A DNA stretch of 29,826 bases from Thermomicrobiales bacterium (GCA_041390825.1 JAWKPF010000043.1:1-29826); one strand, 5' to 3'. Numbered from the stretch's first letter, positions 7,366 through 15,181 are shown. Notes: generated by a model not told the origin, from the sequence alone. Program-made: numbers and translations.

Positions 7366-8352
7366 CTATCCAACGGGCGCGCCGCTGTTCGCGACGGCGC
7401 TGACATATGCGCGGATACGATACGATGAATCGCTACCCTCTGGAACGAACCGTCCAACAAAGATGTAGACCGGCTGGAGATACTGGTCGCCGCCGGGGAG
7501 TCCGGCGGTCGTGTAGCCGATCTCGATGGAGGAGTAGGTCGCGCGTCCCTTGACCACGCCCTGATCGTCCGCGACGCCTTCCGGCAACTGAACGTCCAGG
7601 AACGCCTCGCCGCTGGCGACCTCTGCCCAGGCGTCGGTTGGTTCGCGCAGTTGGTAGATGTCGTAGCGGTCGATGACTGGCCAACGAACCGAGGCTTCGA
7701 TCACTTCACCGTTCGGGCCAATGGTGACCACTGCGCTGGGGTAGGCTGCCACCAGATTCTCCGGTTCGAGCGGTATGAACTGCACGATGACGCGCTGCGT
7801 CTCCTCGGATCTGCTGACAACCGTCCCGTCATCGACATTGTTCGGCAGCAGGCCAGCCGTGCGCAACCATTCGCGGGCGTAGCCGATGGCGGTCTCGTCA
7901 TCCGGCAGTTCACCCTCTTCCGGTTGATCCGGTGAAAAGAACTGGACGAGACCAGCGGAGACATAGAGCTCCTGGTCGCCCTGGATGTCGAATGAGCCGT
8001 TGCCCCGGTCGTTGACTTCGCCCTCGATGCCAAGGTTCTCTGCGATGCGCTCGGTGCGCGCCGCTGTTGGTTCTTTCCAGTTCAGCTTGTAAACAGGTGC
8101 TTCGCGCGGAACCGCATCCAGATCGATGCGAGAGTCCGATTCGATCTGGAACTGATACCCCTGCTGATTGGATGTCGGGAGATCAGGGGGTGGAAGTTCG
8201 CTTGTGAGCTCACTGGACGACGCGTCGTCGGTGGACTCTGGTGTAGCGTCCTGGGCCAGGGTTCCGGCGCTGGCGACTGCAATCATCAGCGCGAGGAGTG
8301 CGACCAGCAGGCGGAACTGCAGTCCACCCGTCGCATTCGGATAACCTGTCAA
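7366..8352 (-). CDS. Secreted protein of unknown function
   Basis: A 328-residue protein I cannot assign. Residues 13-34 form a clear signal peptide (hydrophobic FRLLVALLALMIAVASA, cleavage probably near GTLAQ). A low-complexity acidic and Ser/Thr linker follows at 35-62. The rest looks like a mixed alpha/beta extracytoplasmic domain: a helix-like TAIGYAREWLRTAGLLP segment around 153-169 followed by strands (VIVQFIPLEP; VVTIGPNGEVIEASVRW), broadly like YycH/YycI or PepSY-type repeats, but this is a resemblance only. No cysteines, so it is not a lipoprotein. The TTG start has AAAGGA upstream. It sits 15 nt after uvrB and 13 nt before aroQ, so its operon context gives no functional hint. Confidence 0.7.
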   Translation of the reverse strand: MTGYPNATGGLQFRLLVALLALMIAVASAGTLAQDATPESTDDASSSELTSELPPPDLPTSNQQGYQFQIESDSRIDLDAVPREAPVYKLNWKEPTAARTERIAENLGIEGEVNDRGNGSFDIQGDQELYVSAGLVQFFSPDQPEEGELPDDETAIGYAREWLRTAGLLPNNVDDGTVVSRSEETQRVIVQFIPLEPENLVAAYPSAVVTIGPNGEVIEASVRWPVIDRYDIYQLREPTDAWAEVASGEAFLDVQLPEGVADDQGVVKGRATYSSIEIGYTTAGLPGGDQYLQPVYIFVGRFVPEGSDSSYRIRAYVSAVANSGAPVG

Positions 8353-8367
8353 CGAACCAATCCTTTC

Positions 8368-10401
8368 TCAGGCGCGAGCAACTGGCGCGCCCGCAATGGC
8401 TGAATCGAGCTCCGACATGCGTCGCAACTCGACGATCTGATCGCGCAGCAATGCCGCTTTCTCGAACTCGAGATTCTTTGCTGCAGTTTTCATCTGACTT
8501 TCGAGGTCCTTGATCATGCGCACCAGTTCATCCTTGGGCATCTGCATGATGACTCCAGGTTGGTCGGAGCGGTCGGTGCGGTACTCGGCAGCGTCCTCAG
8601 CAACCTGACGCACGCGTTCGGTGATGTCCTTGATCTCTTTGACGATGCCGCGTGGCTCGATTCCGTGATCGGAGTTGTATTTGATCTGAATTTCGCGGCG
8701 ACGGTAGGTTTCCTCGATCGCCGCGTTCATCGATTTGGTCATCGTGTCCGCGTACATGATGACCGCGCCATCGACGTGCCGCGCGGCTCGGCCGATCGTC
8801 TGAATGAGCGAACCTTCCGAGCGCAGGTAGCCTTCCTTGTCTGCGTCCAGAATCGCCACCAGCGACACCTCGGGGAGGTCGAGCCCTTCACGCAGCAGGT
8901 TGATGCCTACGACGACGTCGTAGATGCCAAGCCGCAAGTCCCGCAAGATCTCGATGCGCTCGAAGGTATCGATTTCGCTGTGCAGATAGTGCGTGCGAAT
9001 CCCCATTTCCTTGAGGTAGTCGGCCAGATCCTCCGCCATGCGCTTCGTGAGCGTGGTAACCAGGGCGCGTTCGCCCTTGCCGACGCGCAGATTGATCTCG
9101 CGGAGCAAATCGTCGATCTGTCCCTTGGTGGGGCGCACCGAGATCGAGGGGTCGATCAACCCGGTTGGGCGAATGACCTGTTCCACGGTCCGCTGGGCGA
9201 CCTCGCGCTCGAACGGTCCCGGCGTCGCCGACACATAGACGATCTGGTTGAGCATGCGGTCGAATTCGTCAAACGTCAGCGGACGGTTGTCACGCGCCGA
9301 CGGTAATCGGAATCCGTGTTCCACGAGGACATCCTTGCGGGCGCGGTCGCCCGCATACATGCCGCGCACCTGAGGTATCGACATGTGAGACTCGTCGATG
9401 ATCATCAGGAAGTCTTTCGGGAAGTAGTCGAGCAGGGTATGCGGTTGCTCGCCCGGCTTCAGCCGCGAGAGGTGCATCGAATAGTTCTCGATGCCGGAGC
9501 AGAATCCGGTTTCCTCCATCATCTCGAGGTCGTAATTGGTGCGTTGCTCCAGCCGCTGCGCCTCGACCAGTTTCCCCTGGTTGCGCAGTTCCTCCAGCCG
9601 TTCGGCCAGTTCCACCCGAATATCGGCAATACCGGCACGCAGTTTGTCGGCTGACGTGACGTAATGTCGCGCCGGATAGATATCGATCTCGATGCGGTCG
9701 ACCAGCAGTTCGCCGGTCAGCGGATCGACCTCGACAATGCGTTCGATCTCATCACCGAAGAACTCGATCCGGACCGCGATTTCCTCGTAGGCGGGAAAGA
9801 CCTCGATCGTGTCGCCCCGGACCCGAAACGAACCGCGCACAACGGTCATGTCGTTGCGGTCGTACTGTACGTCCAGCAAACGGCGAATCACTTGATCGCG
9901 CCGCTCATGAGCGCCGCGCCGCAGGGAAATCACCGTGTTCTGGTATTCCTCTGGTGAACCCAGGCCGTAGATGCAGGAGACCGACGCGACGATCAACGTG
10001 TCAGGACGGGTCAGCAGCGATCGGGTAGCGGCGTGCCGCAGCTTATCGATCTCCTCGTTGATATCAGTGTCTTTTTCGATGTAGGTGTCAGTGCGCGCGA
10101 CGTACGCTTCGGGCTGGTAATAGTCGTAGTACGAAACGAAGTACTCGATGGCGTTGTTTGGGAAGAACTCCTTGAACTCGGAATAGAGCTGCGCGGCCAG
10201 CGTTTTGTTGTGCGCCAGCACCAGGGTCGGGCGGTTGTAGTGCTCGACCAGGTTGGCCATGGTGAATGTCTTGCCCGAACCGGTGACGCCGAGAAGCACC
10301 TGGCGCTTCAGATCGTTGTTCAGCCCATCGACCAGTTGCTCGATTGCGCGGGGCTGGTCGCCAGTGGGGCGGAGATCGGATTCGATACGGAAGTTGGCCA
10401 T
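8368..10401 (-). CDS. uvrB: Excinuclease ABC subunit B
   Basis: A full-length 677-residue UvrB, the helicase-like damage-verification subunit of nucleotide excision repair. Walker A is GVTGSGKT (38-45); the beta-hairpin that clamps DNA is in the YFVSYYDYYQPEAY segment (about 92-105); the Walker B-like IIDESH and the C-terminal helicase motifs VSATPGPFE, REGLDLPEV and QTIGRAARHVDG are all present. The UVR domain near residues 630-660 (KDLESQMKTAAKNLEFEKAA) contacts UvrC and UvrA. The ATG at 10401 matches the family N-terminus. It heads the long minus-strand operon and has a TATAAT element and an inverted repeat upstream. Confidence 0.97.
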   Translation of the reverse strand: MANFRIESDLRPTGDQPRAIEQLVDGLNNDLKRQVLLGVTGSGKTFTMANLVEHYNRPTLVLAHNKTLAAQLYSEFKEFFPNNAIEYFVSYYDYYQPEAYVARTDTYIEKDTDINEEIDKLRHAATRSLLTRPDTLIVASVSCIYGLGSPEEYQNTVISLRRGAHERRDQVIRRLLDVQYDRNDMTVVRGSFRVRGDTIEVFPAYEEIAVRIEFFGDEIERIVEVDPLTGELLVDRIEIDIYPARHYVTSADKLRAGIADIRVELAERLEELRNQGKLVEAQRLEQRTNYDLEMMEETGFCSGIENYSMHLSRLKPGEQPHTLLDYFPKDFLMIIDESHMSIPQVRGMYAGDRARKDVLVEHGFRLPSARDNRPLTFDEFDRMLNQIVYVSATPGPFEREVAQRTVEQVIRPTGLIDPSISVRPTKGQIDDLLREINLRVGKGERALVTTLTKRMAEDLADYLKEMGIRTHYLHSEIDTFERIEILRDLRLGIYDVVVGINLLREGLDLPEVSLVAILDADKEGYLRSEGSLIQTIGRAARHVDGAVIMYADTMTKSMNAAIEETYRRREIQIKYNSDHGIEPRGIVKEIKDITERVRQVAEDAAEYRTDRSDQPGVIMQMPKDELVRMIKDLESQMKTAAKNLEFEKAALLRDQIVELRRMSELDSAIAGAPVARA

Positions 10402-10423
10402 AGCGGAAGGGGACCTCGGAAAT

Positions 10424-10439
10424 CAGATCAGATGATCTG
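10424..10439. promoter_or_regulatory. Inverted repeat in the uvrB upstream region, candidate operator
   Basis: CAGATCA (10424-10430) and TGATCTG (10433-10439) form a perfect 7-bp inverted repeat around GA. It lies between the TATAAT element at 10452-10457 and the uvrB ATG, at roughly +6 to +22 of the predicted transcript, where a bound repressor would block RNA polymerase. uvrB is an SOS gene in many bacteria, so a LexA-type site is a reasonable guess, but the sequence does not match the E. coli or Bacillus boxes. Confidence 0.45.
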
Positions 10440-10451
10440 GTCAAGGGGTGG

Positions 10452-10457
10452 ATTATA
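10452..10457 (-). promoter_or_regulatory. Probable -10 element of the uvrB operon promoter
   Basis: On the minus strand the sequence reads GGCTATAATCC, a perfect TATAAT about 50 bases before the uvrB start. No good -35 hexamer is visible at 16-19 bp spacing, so the promoter may need an activator or be weak. It is the only convincing promoter seen for the eleven-gene minus-strand block. Confidence 0.5.
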
Positions 10458-10498
10458 GCCGACCGAACTGAAAGGACCTGGATGGGGCCGTGAATGGA

Positions 10499-10960
10499 TC
10501 AGGAGAGGCGATAGAAGTCCGCGTCGGCTGCAGGGTTCGCGACGATGTCCTCGATGTGCCGAACTGCCCAGCGTTGCCCAGCAAAGATGAGACGTCCAGT
10601 GGCTTCGTCCCGGTCACACCATGCGTAATCGTCGAACTCGTCGTCGAGCGAAACCGGAGCGTCGACGGTCATATGAAACGCAAAGACCGGCGCGAGCACG
10701 ATCGTGTCGGTTGCGTGATCGAAGAACTGATTGATGTAGTCCGCGGAGAACGCGTCGAGGTTCGAGAGACCTGTCTGGATACGAACCGCCCGCCGCGCAG
10801 CTTCCAGTGACGTTTCACTTTCGGACACGCGGCCGTGAATGCCATGCCAGGTGTTGCCGAGTGGCAGCTCGGCGCGGCGGCGAAGCAGCAAGAACTGCGC
10901 GCGGCCATGGCGATGTCGAAAGACATAGGCATCGACGATATCGGTTGTGATCGAAGCCAC
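10499..10960 (-). CDS. Nudix-fold protein with a degenerate catalytic box
   Basis: A 153-residue protein with the Nudix fold, closest in style to dihydroneopterin-triphosphate/dATP pyrophosphohydrolases: an N-terminal strand (IVDAYVFRHRHGRAQFLLLRR), NTWHGIHGRV, and the Nudix helix ending IQTGL. In the consensus G-x5-E-x7-R-E-U-x-E-E-x-G-U the Gly, first Glu and Arg are kept, but the Glu after Arg is Ala and the Glu pair is Ile-Gln, so the metal-binding glutamates are gone. Hydrolysis is therefore doubtful; a binding or regulatory role is possible. The GTG at 10960 is chosen because TTTGGAGGATGGC places a perfect GGAGG five bases ahead. It is transcribed divergently from the spermidine-synthase-like gene. 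Confidence 0.8.
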   Translation of the reverse strand: MASITTDIVDAYVFRHRHGRAQFLLLRRRAELPLGNTWHGIHGRVSESETSLEAARRAVRIQTGLSNLDAFSADYINQFFDHATDTIVLAPVFAFHMTVDAPVSLDDEFDDYAWCDRDEATGRLIFAGQRWAVRHIEDIVANPAADADFYRLS

Positions 10961-11052
10961 GCCATCCTCCAAATGAGGCGTATGAGCCGCAGGAACGGTA
11001 GGTTTTACCACGAAACCGAAGGAGAGGACTGTATTGGGCTGCACGCCAACAC

Positions 11053-11097
11053 TTTGCGGATAACATGGATTGACCGCAAAAGTATCGATTTGCGGTC
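11053..11097. promoter_or_regulatory. Triple-heptamer operator-like dyad between divergent genes
   Basis: TTTGCGG occurs at 11053-11059, its complement CCGCAAA at 11074-11080, and TTTGCGG again at 11089-11095. The last two extend to a perfect 9-bp dyad, GACCGCAAA (11072-11080) and TTTGCGGTC (11089-11097), around an 8-nt spacer. The site sits between the Nudix-like gene and the leader ORF of the plus-strand operon, so one regulator could control both directions. No convincing promoter hexamer pair could be placed around it. Confidence 0.5.
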
Positions 11098-11108
11098 CGT
11101 GGAGGAAA

Positions 11109-11198
11109 ATGCCCGTGCGATCATGTTGCCGGTTCGAGCGACCTGGGGAGCGTGACCCCGAGTACCGCGGTCTGAGCGGCGCCGATTCTCGATTGTGA
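11109..11198 (+). CDS. Short leader ORF coupled to the spermidine-synthase-like gene
   Basis: An ATG at 11109 follows GGAGGAAA, the best Shine-Dalgarno in this control region, and opens a 29-codon frame ending in TGA at 11196-11198. That TGA overlaps the GTG start of the next gene (11195-11197) as GTGA, and the next gene has no Shine-Dalgarno of its own. The peptide is rich in arginine (six residues) and holds a Cys-Cys pair; it matches nothing I know. The likely role is translational coupling or a leader peptide. A non-coding chance frame is possible, but the Shine-Dalgarno and exact overlap argue against it. Confidence 0.5.
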   Translation: MPVRSCCRFERPGERDPEYRGLSGADSRL

Positions 11199-12799
11199 CT
11201 TCAACAGACTCCACCGTTTCAAATGAAGATGCTGCGATTCGCGATGCCGCGTCGGCCGAGGGTCGGTTCCAGCGCTGGTTGTTGCTCGCGCTGGTGTTCG
11301 TATGCGGCGGCGCCAGCATTGGCACCGAGTTGGCAATGTCGCGCCTGCTCGCGCCGTACTTCGGGACCTCCACATTCATCTGGGCCAATCTGATCGGGCT
11401 CACATTGGCGTTCCTGGCGATCGGCTACACGATTGGCGGTCGCCTGGCGGACAAAGACCCGTCGCTTGGCGTCATGCTGGTGATTGCCGGATTGGCGGGT
11501 TTTTCGGTAACGCTCATTCCTGTCATCGCTCGACCGATTTTGAGGCTGTCGATCGATGCCTTCGATGATTTGAACGCCGGCGTGTTCTTCGGCTCCTTCT
11601 TCGCAACTCTCCTGCTGATGGCGATTCCGATGCTCCTCTTCGGGTGTATTTCGCCGTTCGCGATCCGCATGCGTACCCAGAACATTCGTTCGAGCGGCGA
11701 GACGGCCGGGAACATCTATGCGCTCTCAACGGTCGGTTCCATCGTGGGCAGCTTCTTGCCCGTGCTCGTGCTGATTCCGCTCTTCGGGACACGCGCGACT
11801 TTCCTGATCATGGGCGCCACACTAATGATTTTGGCGCTGATTGGGCTCGTGGCAACTCAGGGAGGCCGACGAGCGATCATGGTTGCCGCCCTTCTGGCCG
11901 CGACGTTGGCTGTCCATGCATCGACGGCGGCGGGAACGATCAAGCCGCCCTATCGCGGCGTGCTCGTGAAAGAGGCCGAGTCGGAATACAACTACATCCA
12001 GGTGCTCGAGCAAGACGGGCGCTACCTGCTCGCCTTGAACGATGGCCACGCGATCCATTCGATCTTCGACCCGAATTCAGTGCTCACCGGTGGTCCGTGG
12101 GACTACTTCTTGCTGGCGCCGACCATGGCGGGTGTCGATCCGGAACGAGCGCTCATCGTCGGTCTCGCTGGCGGCACGTCCGCGCGATCACTGCTGGCAA
12201 CCTATCCAGACCTTGCGATCGACGGGGTCGAGATCGATCCGACCGTCCTCGAACTGGCCGAGGAGTATTTCGATCTCGACGATCCACGACTCGCGACCTT
12301 CGCTGAAGACGGCCGGTACTTTCTGGAGACTTCGGACGCGACCTACGATCTGGTCGCGCTCGATGCCTATCGCCAACCCTATATTCCATTTCATCTGGCG
12401 ACCAGGGAGTACTTTCAGCTGGTTGCCGATCACTTGAGCGATGACGGTGTGGTAGTCGTCAACGTCGGGAGGTCGGAAACGGACTTCCGTCTGGTGGACG
12501 CTCTATCATCTATGCTCAGCGCGGTCTTTCCGTCGGTATGGCTTGTGGACGTGCAGGGATACGACAATACGATGGTGATCGCTTCCCAGCAGGAAGTTAC
12601 GCTCGAACAGATCGAGACACGATTGCGCTCGGTGGAGCCGGGATCGAATCAGCAGATTGTGGCGGCGGAAGTCTTCGCAGACGGCAATCTTCGTATGAAC
12701 TCGGCGGACGATCGACCCTATACCGACGATCGCGCCCCGGTCGAAACGTTGATCGACCGCATGATATTTGATGCAGCACGAGAAGAAACTGGCGAATGA
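11195..12799 (+). CDS. Membrane-bound spermidine-synthase-like protein (fused transporter-like and methyltransferase-fold domains)
   Basis: A 534-residue two-part protein. Residues 28-246 contain about seven hydrophobic helices with transporter-like SRLLAPYFGTS and YTIGGRLAD motifs. Residues 255-525 form a spermidine-synthase-type Rossmann domain: LIVGLAGGTSARSLL (320-334), the acidic IDGVEIDP (342-349), and LVALDAYRQPYIPFHLATREYF (387-408). True spermidine synthases have GGGDG in the first motif and a catalytic DxxDP; here those are AGGTS and DAYRQP, so aminopropyl transfer is doubtful and the substrate is unknown. The GTG start at 11195 lacks a Shine-Dalgarno but overlaps the stop of a 29-codon leader ORF. 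Its own stop overlaps pgeF by four bases. Confidence 0.8.
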   Translation: MTSTDSTVSNEDAAIRDAASAEGRFQRWLLLALVFVCGGASIGTELAMSRLLAPYFGTSTFIWANLIGLTLAFLAIGYTIGGRLADKDPSLGVMLVIAGLAGFSVTLIPVIARPILRLSIDAFDDLNAGVFFGSFFATLLLMAIPMLLFGCISPFAIRMRTQNIRSSGETAGNIYALSTVGSIVGSFLPVLVLIPLFGTRATFLIMGATLMILALIGLVATQGGRRAIMVAALLAATLAVHASTAAGTIKPPYRGVLVKEAESEYNYIQVLEQDGRYLLALNDGHAIHSIFDPNSVLTGGPWDYFLLAPTMAGVDPERALIVGLAGGTSARSLLATYPDLAIDGVEIDPTVLELAEEYFDLDDPRLATFAEDGRYFLETSDATYDLVALDAYRQPYIPFHLATREYFQLVADHLSDDGVVVVNVGRSETDFRLVDALSSMLSAVFPSVWLVDVQGYDNTMVIASQQEVTLEQIETRLRSVEPGSNQQIVAAEVFADGNLRMNSADDRPYTDDRAPVETLIDRMIFDAAREETGE

Positions 12800-13593
12800 C
12801 GATTCCAAGCGATCTCCAGCCATTGCAGGGCACGCAAATCGGGCGGCTGCCGTTCGTCCGACATGGCATCACGCGGCGGGTTCCCGGACTTGGCAACGCC
12901 GACGGCAACATCTCCTATTCCGAGCCACGGGACCCGCACGACGCCTGGCAGATGCGGCAGTACTGGTGTGACCGCATCGGGGTCGACCCAACCTCACTGG
13001 TGACCGCGCATCAGGTGCACGGGAACCAGGTCGGAGTCGTCCCTCGCGGAAAAGCCGGCACTGGGTCGGCTCCCGGCACCGGATTGTTCGGGAAGTTCGA
13101 CAGCCTGGTCACGAACGATCCGAGTGTGGCGGTGATGATGACGCATGCCGACTGTCTCGCGGTTGTGCTTTGCGATCCACAGACTCGAGCGGTCGGCGTC
13201 GTGCATGCCGGCTGGCGCGGGACGGTGTCCAATGTGAGCGGCGCCACAGTCACCGCGATGGTGGAATCGTTCGGAAGCGGACCGGAAGAGACGCTGGCAT
13301 TCATTGGTCCGGGAATCTGCGCCGCATGCTATGCGGTTGGCGACGAAGTGGCAGACTCATGGAACGATCTGGGCGTTCCCGGTGGCGAAGCAGCTCTGAA
13401 CAAGCCGAACGGGCAGTGGCATTTCGACCTGGCCGAGGCGAACTACCTGCAGTTGCGGGCGGCTGGTCTGCGTGACGATGCCATCGAACGATCCGGGATC
13501 TGCACCAACTGCGGTGGACCGTCATGGTTTTCGCATCGTGGGCAAGGGCCGACGACGGGCCGCTTTGGTTCGATCATCGCGGTGGTCGAATGA
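12796..13593 (+). CDS. pgeF: Peptidoglycan editing factor / multicopper-oxidase-like purine nucleoside phosphorylase
   Basis: A 265-residue member of the YfiH/YlmD (DUF152) family, reported to remove misincorporated L-serine-type precursors from peptidoglycan synthesis and to act on purine nucleosides in vitro. The metal-site residues are in HQVHGNQV (about 74-81), MTHADCLAVVLCD (115-127) and GVVHAGWRGT (134-143), followed by GPGICAACY and the C-terminal block ICTNCGGPSWFSHRG and TGRFGSI. The ATG overlaps the previous stop as ATGA, and its stop overlaps yggS the same way. The pgeF-yggS pair matches ylmD-ylmE of Gram-positive bacteria, but no sepF or ftsZ follows here. Confidence 0.9.
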   Translation: MTIPSDLQPLQGTQIGRLPFVRHGITRRVPGLGNADGNISYSEPRDPHDAWQMRQYWCDRIGVDPTSLVTAHQVHGNQVGVVPRGKAGTGSAPGTGLFGKFDSLVTNDPSVAVMMTHADCLAVVLCDPQTRAVGVVHAGWRGTVSNVSGATVTAMVESFGSGPEETLAFIGPGICAACYAVGDEVADSWNDLGVPGGEAALNKPNGQWHFDLAEANYLQLRAAGLRDDAIERSGICTNCGGPSWFSHRGQGPTTGRFGSIIAVVE

Positions 13594-14288
13594 CCGAAGT
13601 ACGGCTCGATTCGGCACTCGCTCAGCGGCTCTCGGCTGTCCAGGAACGCGTGACGTTGGCGGCAGAGAACGCAGGGCGCGATCCTTCTGGCGTGACTATT
13701 GTCGGAGTCACAAAGACCGTCGGACGCGACGCTGTCGATGAAGCATATGCGCTCGGGATGCGGGTCTTTGGCGAGAATCGCGTGCAGGACGCCAAAGCGA
13801 AGTTCGCGGTCCCATTGCCAAGTGATGCCCAGCTCCACATGATCGGCAGTCTGCAATCCAACAAGGCGAAGACAGCGGTCGAGTTGTTCGACGTCATACA
13901 GTCGGTCGATCGCCCGTCGCTGGTTGAGGCCTTGGCTCGGCAAGCTGAGGCCGCCGGAAAGTCGGTCGACGTACTGCTCGAGATCAACGTAGCTGGCGAG
14001 ATGCAAAAGGCTGGTTGCGCACCCGAGAACGCTCATGCGTTGCTCGACCAGGTGATTGGCCACGCCGGATTGCGGCCGCTCGGGTTGATGACGATGGCGC
14101 CGCTGGTCGACGACCAGGAGTCGGTGCGACCGGTTTTTCGCGCGTTGCGCGAGTTAGGTCGTGCGCTCGAGGAGCGATCCGGCGTTGCGCTTCCAATTTT
14201 GTCGATGGGCATGAGCAACGATTTCGAGGCCGCGATTGCCGAAGGAGCGACCCACGTGCGCATCGGCCGGGCGATTTTTGGTGGCTAG
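13590..14288 (+). CDS. yggS: YggS family pyridoxal phosphate homeostasis protein
   Basis: A 232-residue PLP-binding TIM-barrel protein of the YggS/PROSC family, which buffers free PLP and affects amino-acid and vitamin B6 balance without a known enzymatic reaction. The PLP lysine is in GVTKTVGRD; VFGENRVQDAKAKF, HMIGSLQSNKAK and the C-terminal MGMSNDFEAAI with RIGRAIFG are family hallmarks. The start is set by the ATGA overlap with pgeF at 13590. Its end overlaps the start of the metallo-hydrolase by eight bases, so four genes in a row are translationally linked. Confidence 0.95.
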   Translation: MTEVRLDSALAQRLSAVQERVTLAAENAGRDPSGVTIVGVTKTVGRDAVDEAYALGMRVFGENRVQDAKAKFAVPLPSDAQLHMIGSLQSNKAKTAVELFDVIQSVDRPSLVEALARQAEAAGKSVDVLLEINVAGEMQKAGCAPENAHALLDQVIGHAGLRPLGLMTMAPLVDDQESVRPVFRALRELGRALEERSGVALPILSMGMSNDFEAAIAEGATHVRIGRAIFGG

Positions 14289-15138
14289 CGCTTCCGATCG
14301 TGTTCGCCTGATTTCACTTGCGAGCGGGAGCAGCGGCAATGCGCTCCTGGTGCAGCACGGCTCGGTTGCCGGGCTGATCGACTGTGGAATTGGGCCGAAT
14401 CGTCTGCGATCAGAACTGCTGCAGCTCGGATTGAGGCTTGGCGATCTGAGCTTTGCCTATGTGACGCATGAGCATATCGACCACATTCGCGCAGTGCCGG
14501 CACTTCGCAGAGCGGGCGTGCCGATCGTCACCGGGTCTGGGACTGCCCAGGCGATGGGCCTTGGACCTGGCGACTGGATGCGGATCAAGCATGGAGCCAG
14601 ATTCGAATGTGGCGGTGTCGAGGTGTCGGCCGTTCGCACGTCGCACGATGCGGCCGAGCCGCTCGGCGCAGTGGTGACGCTCGGCGCAATCACGGCGGCC
14701 GTGTTCACCGATATGGGCGAATGGGACGCGCTGATCGTCGATGCCATGACCCGAGCCGATGTCATTGTTGTCGAAGCCAACCACAACATCGACATGCTCA
14801 AGCGCGGTCCATATCCCGCGCACCTCAAGCGAAGGGTGTTGTCGCCGGTAGGGCACCTATCGAACGACGACGCCGGGCGTCTGACCGAGACAGTTCGAGA
14901 GCGTTCTGGACACAGTCCGTCGATCTTCCTGGCGCACCTTTCAGAGACGAACAACACGCCGTCGCGCGCCGTGGCCGATGTGGCGACATTCGGAGGGTGG
15001 ATCGACGACGGGTTGACACCCCTTCCCCGCGCGTCTGCCCTCGATTTGCTGGAAGGGGCCCCGGCGGTGAAGAGGCCGCCGGTGGAAGTGCAGCAACAAC
15101 TTTTTGCATTGGAGATTCTTGGCGAGAGCCAGCAATGA
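14281..15138 (+). CDS. MBL-fold metallo-hydrolase, YycJ/WalJ-like
   Basis: A 285-residue metallo-beta-lactamase-fold protein. The metal motif HEHIDH is at 63-68; further ligands are probably His in RTSHDA, Asp in FTDMGE, and His in VGHLSN or LAHLSE. SLASGSSGNALLV near the N-terminus and EANHNIDML in the middle are typical of YycJ/WalJ, a 5'-to-3' DNA exonuclease group linked to mismatch repair in Bacillus. The usual walRK partners are absent. The start is taken as GTG 14281, which gives the family N-terminus and overlaps the yggS stop by eight bases. Nuclease function is an inference from family. Confidence 0.88.
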   Translation: MASASDRVRLISLASGSSGNALLVQHGSVAGLIDCGIGPNRLRSELLQLGLRLGDLSFAYVTHEHIDHIRAVPALRRAGVPIVTGSGTAQAMGLGPGDWMRIKHGARFECGGVEVSAVRTSHDAAEPLGAVVTLGAITAAVFTDMGEWDALIVDAMTRADVIVVEANHNIDMLKRGPYPAHLKRRVLSPVGHLSNDDAGRLTETVRERSGHSPSIFLAHLSETNNTPSRAVADVATFGGWIDDGLTPLPRASALDLLEGAPAVKRPPVEVQQQLFALEILGESQQ

Positions 15139-15181
15139 CGTTCCGGCCGCATTGGCCGGGTATGACGACGGGAGGAACAGG

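Noticed and set aside
8560..9306. A 248-codon open frame antisense to uvrB
   Set aside because: Same pattern as other shadows; uvrB motifs run through the region on the minus strand.
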